Part shown: positions 33,498 through 36,944 of the stretch, piece after piece
Layout of the letters: every line of letters begins with the position of its first letter
How positions within the stretch are numbered: the stretch's first letter is position 1
NCBI GenBank assembly: GCA_020852155.1
Contig: JADZBJ010000287.1
Span: forward strand, 1 to 36,944
Length of the DNA stretch: 36,944 nt
From: Saprospiraceae bacterium
Lineage (GTDB): Bacteria > Bacteroidota > Bacteroidia > Chitinophagales > Saprospiraceae
Reading direction: 5' to 3'
Notes under the pieces: generated by a model
Databases searched by the model: none
Told to the model about the DNA's origin: nothing
Seen by the model: the letters and a program-made list of their open reading frames with translations, nothing else
Made by a program: the position numbers and the translations under genes

Positions 33498-35891
33498 ATG
33501 AAACAAACGTTAATCCTTTTCCTTTTTCTCCTGACCCAGGTAACCATTGTTTCGGCGCAGCAAGCGACGGAAATCTATTCAGATGTGCAAGTGTCGCTTC
33601 GGAATGGCAAAACCCTGGCACAAGTTGCCCGTACGGGCGTTGATGTAGATCACGCCATTCATTACCCCGGCAGGTACGTACAGGTTGTGGTGAATCAAAA
33701 AGAACTGCAACAACTCCGCCAGCAGGGTTTTGAATGTCAGGTCATGATTGATGACCTGTCAAAGCACTACCTCGAACACAAAAACGATCCTGCGCAGCCG
33801 CGCGGTCAGGATTGCCAGACGAGTACCAGTCAAAATAACTGGCAGACGCCAGCCAACTATACCTATGGTACGATGGGCGGCTACCACACCTACGATCAGA
33901 TGATGGCCGTGCTGGACGATATGCACGCCAAATTCCCGAACCTGATCTCGGCCCGCGCCATCGTCAGTGATACCATCCTGACACATGAAGGGCGTCCGTT
34001 GTGGTATGTAAAAATTTCGGACAATCCCGATCAGGACGAAGCAGAACCAAAGGTTTTATACACCGCCCTGCACCATTCCCGGGAGCCTAATTCGGCGTCG
34101 CAGTTGTTGTTTTATATGTGGCATTTGCTCGAAAACTACACCACCGACCCGGCTATCGGCTATTTGCTCAACAATGAAGAATTGTATTTTGTGCCCTGCG
34201 TCAATCCTGACGGCTACATCTACAACGAAACGACCAACCCTGAAGGCGGCGGCTTCTGGCGCCTGAACAGACGCCCCAACGACGACGGTACTTATGGTGT
34301 TGACCTCAATCGCAACTATGGCTGGGAATGGGGCTATGACGACGATGGCTCGTCGCCGGTCCCCGGCAGCCAGACCTATCGCGGCCCATGGGGATTTTCA
34401 GAACCTGAAACCCGCACCCTGCGCGATTTTCACCGTAAAATTGATTTTACGTTCACCTTGAATTACCACACACGCGGCAACCTGCTGATCTATCCCTGGG
34501 GCTACAGCGACCAGTTGGCCGACTCGTCATTTTTTAAGTTTTCAAGATTCTTTACCCGCGAAAACCATTACACCACCGGAGTAGCCACCGAAACAGTGGG
34601 CTACAACGTAAACGGCACTTCCGACGACTGGATGTATGGCGAAACAGGTTCGATGGCATTCACGCCGGAAGTCGGTTTGCCGGCGGATGGTTTCTGGCCG
34701 CCGGAATCCAAAATTGACGGATACAACAAGGACAATGTGTGGCAAAACCGCGTCATGGCGCTTTCAGCCCTGCGCTTTGGTGAGGTGGAAGACCTGAATG
34801 GCGAACTTTTATCCTCGTCAAGCCTGAATATTGATCTGGCTGTGCGTCGCTGGGGATTTCAGGATGGCGCTTTCACGGTGTCCATGACGCCCCTGACCAG
34901 CAATGTGGTTTCTGTGTCAACCAGCCAGCCCGTGGTGAATTTGCAGCAGTTTGAGCAGAAAGTCGTCACATTCAATGTCGTGCCGGCAGCCGGTGTGGCC
35001 AATGGCGAAATCATGCAGTTTTTGGTCAAATTAGACAATGGCTTCTACACGGAAGTGGATACGCTGACCAAACATTTCATTGCCGGAACATCCATGACAG
35101 CACTTAATGACGACTGCTCAAATCAGCAAAACTGGCAAGGCGACTGGCAGATCACAACCGAATCCTTTGTGTCCGCGCCAACCAGTATGACGGATTCTCC
35201 AAATGGCGACTATCCGCCGAACGTGACGTCGCTCTGCACTACTGATGCGCTGGTGAGTTTGCCAGATAATGCCCTGAACCCGCAGTTGAGGTTTTTCGCT
35301 CGGTGGGCATTTGAGGAAGATTACGACTACGCCGCCGTGCAGGTGCAATCCAGTTCCGGCTTTTTTGAAAGGCTTTGCGGTCGTTACACAGAGCCTGGCG
35401 TCATTAGCCAGCCTGAAGGAGAACCTGTATTTGATGGTATTCAGGAAACGTGGGTCGAGGAGTGCATGAGCCTTTCAGACCTGATCGGTGAAACATTCCA
35501 GTTGAGTTTCGAACTGGGCGCCGACGGTTTCCTGCAATACGATGGTTTTTATTTCGATGACGTGCGCATCACTTACGTCAATCAGGAAAGCGGCGTGGAA
35601 ACCATTCTGCCGCTTGAGCGTTTCCGCCTGCTGCAAAACCAGCCCAATCCGGCGTCAGATTTCACGACCATACGCTGGAATCAGGCATTGACTCAGGGCG
35701 ACAAAGACGCTGAGGCAATATTGTTGGTCGTGAATGCGCTGGGTAAAACCGTGCTGATGCAAACCGTTCAGGTTAACACAGAATCCTCCTGCCAACTGGA
35801 CGTTCGTTCGATGGCACAAGGCGTTTATACTTGTTTTGTGAAAACTGCTTCGGGGCAATCAGCACCCGTCAAAGTGACGGTACTGCGTTGA
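33498..35891 (+). CDS. Secreted M14 zinc carboxypeptidase with T9SS type A sorting domain
   Basis: 797 residues from the ATG at 33498, the start of the signal peptide (MKQTLILFLFLLTQVTIVSAQ); the upstream in-frame ATG would translate the leader repeat. A propeptide (about 22-130) precedes an M14 carboxypeptidase domain: zinc ligands H193 and E196 (ALHHSREPNS) and H324 (LNYHTRGN), a substrate segment VNPDGYIYN, GVDLNRNYGWEWG, GPWGFSEPETR and the catalytic glutamate E391 (FTPEVG). A beta-sandwich region follows, and the last 85 residues are a T9SS tail (NQPNPASDFTTIRW, AQGVYTCFVK, VKVTVLR). It probably trims C-terminal residues of extracellular peptides, complementing the metzincin upstream. 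Its stop codon lies inside a 38-bp inverted repeat. Confidence 0.93.
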   Translation: MKQTLILFLFLLTQVTIVSAQQATEIYSDVQVSLRNGKTLAQVARTGVDVDHAIHYPGRYVQVVVNQKELQQLRQQGFECQVMIDDLSKHYLEHKNDPAQPRGQDCQTSTSQNNWQTPANYTYGTMGGYHTYDQMMAVLDDMHAKFPNLISARAIVSDTILTHEGRPLWYVKISDNPDQDEAEPKVLYTALHHSREPNSASQLLFYMWHLLENYTTDPAIGYLLNNEELYFVPCVNPDGYIYNETTNPEGGGFWRLNRRPNDDGTYGVDLNRNYGWEWGYDDDGSSPVPGSQTYRGPWGFSEPETRTLRDFHRKIDFTFTLNYHTRGNLLIYPWGYSDQLADSSFFKFSRFFTRENHYTTGVATETVGYNVNGTSDDWMYGETGSMAFTPEVGLPADGFWPPESKIDGYNKDNVWQNRVMALSALRFGEVEDLNGELLSSSSLNIDLAVRRWGFQDGAFTVSMTPLTSNVVSVSTSQPVVNLQQFEQKVVTFNVVPAAGVANGEIMQFLVKLDNGFYTEVDTLTKHFIAGTSMTALNDDCSNQQNWQGDWQITTESFVSAPTSMTDSPNGDYPPNVTSLCTTDALVSLPDNALNPQLRFFARWAFEEDYDYAAVQVQSSSGFFERLCGRYTEPGVISQPEGEPVFDGIQETWVEECMSLSDLIGETFQLSFELGADGFLQYDGFYFDDVRITYVNQESGVETILPLERFRLLQNQPNPASDFTTIRWNQALTQGDKDAEAILLVVNALGKTVLMQTVQVNTESSCQLDVRSMAQGVYTCFVKTASGQSAPVKVTVLR

Positions 35892-35979
35892 TTGGTTATT
35901 TGTTGAATTGGTTATTTGGTTATTTGTTTTCATCATTCAACAGATAACCAAATAACCAGTTCAACAAATAACCAATCAA
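35888..35979. terminator. Inverted-repeat word array between convergent genes (possible bidirectional terminator)
   Basis: A 38-bp arm (35888-35925, starting TTGATTGGTTATTTGTTGAA) and its near-perfect complement (35942-35979) are separated by 16 nt. Within each arm the word GGTTATTTG is repeated. The stop codons of both convergent genes (35889-35891 and 35976-35978) lie at mirror positions at the outer ends. No long T-tract follows, so terminator function is likely but not certain. Confidence 0.7.
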
Positions 35980-36656
35980 TTCAACTTCTCCATATCCCGA
36001 ATCAGGATCGTATTTCGGTTGAAATGGATGAGGTTTGATTTTTTCAATTCATTCAGAATGGCCGTGACGGTCTGGCGGCTCGCTCCGACGAGGTTAGCGA
36101 TGTCTTGCTGCGTCAGGCTGTGTTTCACCATGGTTTCGAAGCCGACCTGACGGCCGCGTTCGTCGGCGCTTTCTTTGAGGAAGGCCACCACGCGTGAGCG
36201 CACATCTTTGAGGATGAGTGATTCCCAGTGTCGTTCGGCGCGGCGAAGGCGTTCGCCAAGCATCAGCATGATGGCTTGCGACAATTGGAAATTTTGCTGC
36301 ATTAATTTTCGGAAATCTTCGACTCGAATAACGAAATAGTCAATCTCGCGGGTCATGGCACAGGCGAATTCTGTGCGTTTGATTTCGCCGGTCAGGCCCA
36401 GCTCGCCGAACAATGACAAAGGGTGCTGTATGCTTTTAATGATCTCGCGTCCATCGGGCGAGTAGATGCCGATTTTGACCGAACCATTGGCTAAGAAAAA
36501 AATACTGTCACTGGGTTCGTCAGCCAGATAAACGTATTCGTATTTCTGCGCCGAACGCCGTTCGGAAATTTGCGACAGCAACTGGATGTCTGCTTCGTTC
36601 AGGGTGCTGAGGATTGGAAATTGACGGAAGATTTGTTGTACCGTTGGAGCATTCAT
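35976..36656 (-). CDS. Crp/Fnr family transcriptional regulator
   Basis: 226 residues. Residues 10-130 form the cyclic-nucleotide-binding-type beta barrel (YVYLADEPSDSIFFLANGSVKIGIYSPDGREIIKS, then LFGELGLTGEIKRTEFACA). The GELG.TGE...R..A motif resembles the Crp phosphate-binding cassette, though the ligand is uncertain and no Fnr-type iron-sulfur cysteine cluster is present. A long dimerisation helix (about 130-160) leads to the winged helix-turn-helix (KHSLTQQDIANLVGASRQTVTAILNELKKSNLI, about 177-210). It binds DNA as a dimer to regulate energy or stress genes; targets are unknown. Convergent with the carboxypeptidase; the 67-bp gap upstream to the last gene shows no clear promoter. Confidence 0.93.
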   Translation of the reverse strand: MNAPTVQQIFRQFPILSTLNEADIQLLSQISERRSAQKYEYVYLADEPSDSIFFLANGSVKIGIYSPDGREIIKSIQHPLSLFGELGLTGEIKRTEFACAMTREIDYFVIRVEDFRKLMQQNFQLSQAIMLMLGERLRRAERHWESLILKDVRSRVVAFLKESADERGRQVGFETMVKHSLTQQDIANLVGASRQTVTAILNELKKSNLIHFNRNTILIRDMEKLN

Positions 36657-36723
36657 TGTTACACTGCTAAGGATTAGAAAAGAAGTACGGGAAAATACTG
36701 CTTTAACTAAAACTGTGCCATAA

Positions 36724-36944
36724 TTAACGCAGTGAAAAAAGCGACCCTAACCTCGCCGCTTCCTCAGCCAAACCCGCCGTAAACTCTTCGGAGAATACGA
36801 AAAAATGGTGAATTGCTACAGGTAAAATATCCACGCCTTCGATGCCGATGACAGACTCTACGTGCTGACGCGGCATCCCGCTGATGCGTTCCAGATGACT
36901 CCACATCGCTTCGTCATATTGAGGCCAGGGCAACTGCGGGTGTG
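36724..36944 (-). CDS. Unrecognised protein, C-terminal fragment cut by the window edge
   Basis: The frame is open from the right edge to a TAA at 36724-36726, giving 73 residues of a C-terminus (HPQLPWPQYDEAMWSHLERI at the edge, SLFSLR at the end). A TTG at 36933 could be read as a start, but the frame continues to the edge, so truncation is more likely. The fragment is mildly acidic with alternating helical and hydrophobic stretches (GVDILPVAIHHFFVFSEEF) and no motif I recognise. No function is proposed. Confidence 0.5.
   Translation of the reverse strand, partial: HPQLPWPQYDEAMWSHLERISGMPRQHVESVIGIEGVDILPVAIHHFFVFSEEFTAGLAEEAARLGSLFSLR

Overview
The window looks like a chromosomal segment of a Bacteroidota bacterium, most likely a Saprospiria/Chitinophagia-type environmental member. 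The phylum call rests on several signs. Five proteins carry type IX secretion (T9SS) C-terminal sorting domains (one of them the gliding-associated CHU_C type). There is a PorD/DUF4835 gene next to coaBC, and SprB repeats occur in a giant secreted protease. Starts generally lack clear Shine-Dalgarno sequences, and intergenic space is filled with short-word repeats. The finer taxonomic placement is inference. No rRNA, tRNA, CRISPR array, transposase or phage module was seen.

Layout. 1-1230: end of a T9SS type B surface protein and a small methyltransferase, both AT-rich. 1238-5289: a lipoprotein, a fatty acid hydroxylase and a membrane-anchored EEP-family phosphatase/nuclease, the last two separated by a composite repeat island. 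5579-7992: a nucleoside transporter translationally coupled to tgt. 8520-13046: a 1268-residue fibre-like protein with a self-cleaving S74 chaperone end, then a small T9SS cargo protein. 13047-15543: two long non-coding stretches holding three plus-strand, terminator-ended candidate small RNAs, two heptanucleotide arrays and a mobile hairpin element, on either side of a beta-lactamase-fold lipoprotein gene. 15544-18200: a coupled pair, a PolX/PHP protein with a ruined polymerase site and an acyltransferase. 18349-20931: a glycine-rich PKD T9SS protein divergent from a LuxR-type response regulator (21078-21740). 21799-24082: coaBC and porD. 24083-24532: a second candidate structured RNA and phased T-tracts. 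24533-25465: a serine racemase/threonine dehydratase. 25466-25846: a second copy of the composite repeat island. 25847-26608: an orphan paaC, divergent from a 1790-residue metzincin with P-domain and SprB repeats. 32286-36944: a SPOR-OmpA protein, an M14 carboxypeptidase with T9SS tail, a Crp/Fnr regulator, and a truncated unrecognised gene.

How the genes fit together. Much of the coding capacity serves the cell surface: secreted proteases and adhesin-like proteins exported through T9SS (porD encodes a likely component), a trimeric fibre, lipoproteins and an OmpA-type envelope anchor. Housekeeping genes (tgt, coaBC, nucleoside uptake) are interspersed. Several enzymes carry active-site or metal-site substitutions: no catalytic aspartates in the PolX palm, no zinc cysteines in TGT, and two changed motif residues in CoaBC.

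The least explained part is the non-coding DNA. Almost every long intergenic gap holds a different short-word array or inverted-repeat element. Two islands share one architecture (GGCGC-hairpin words in inverted arms around an unrelated core of about 110 bp). Two tandem hairpins with GCAA tetraloops and a compensatory base change indicate real RNA genes with no coding potential.
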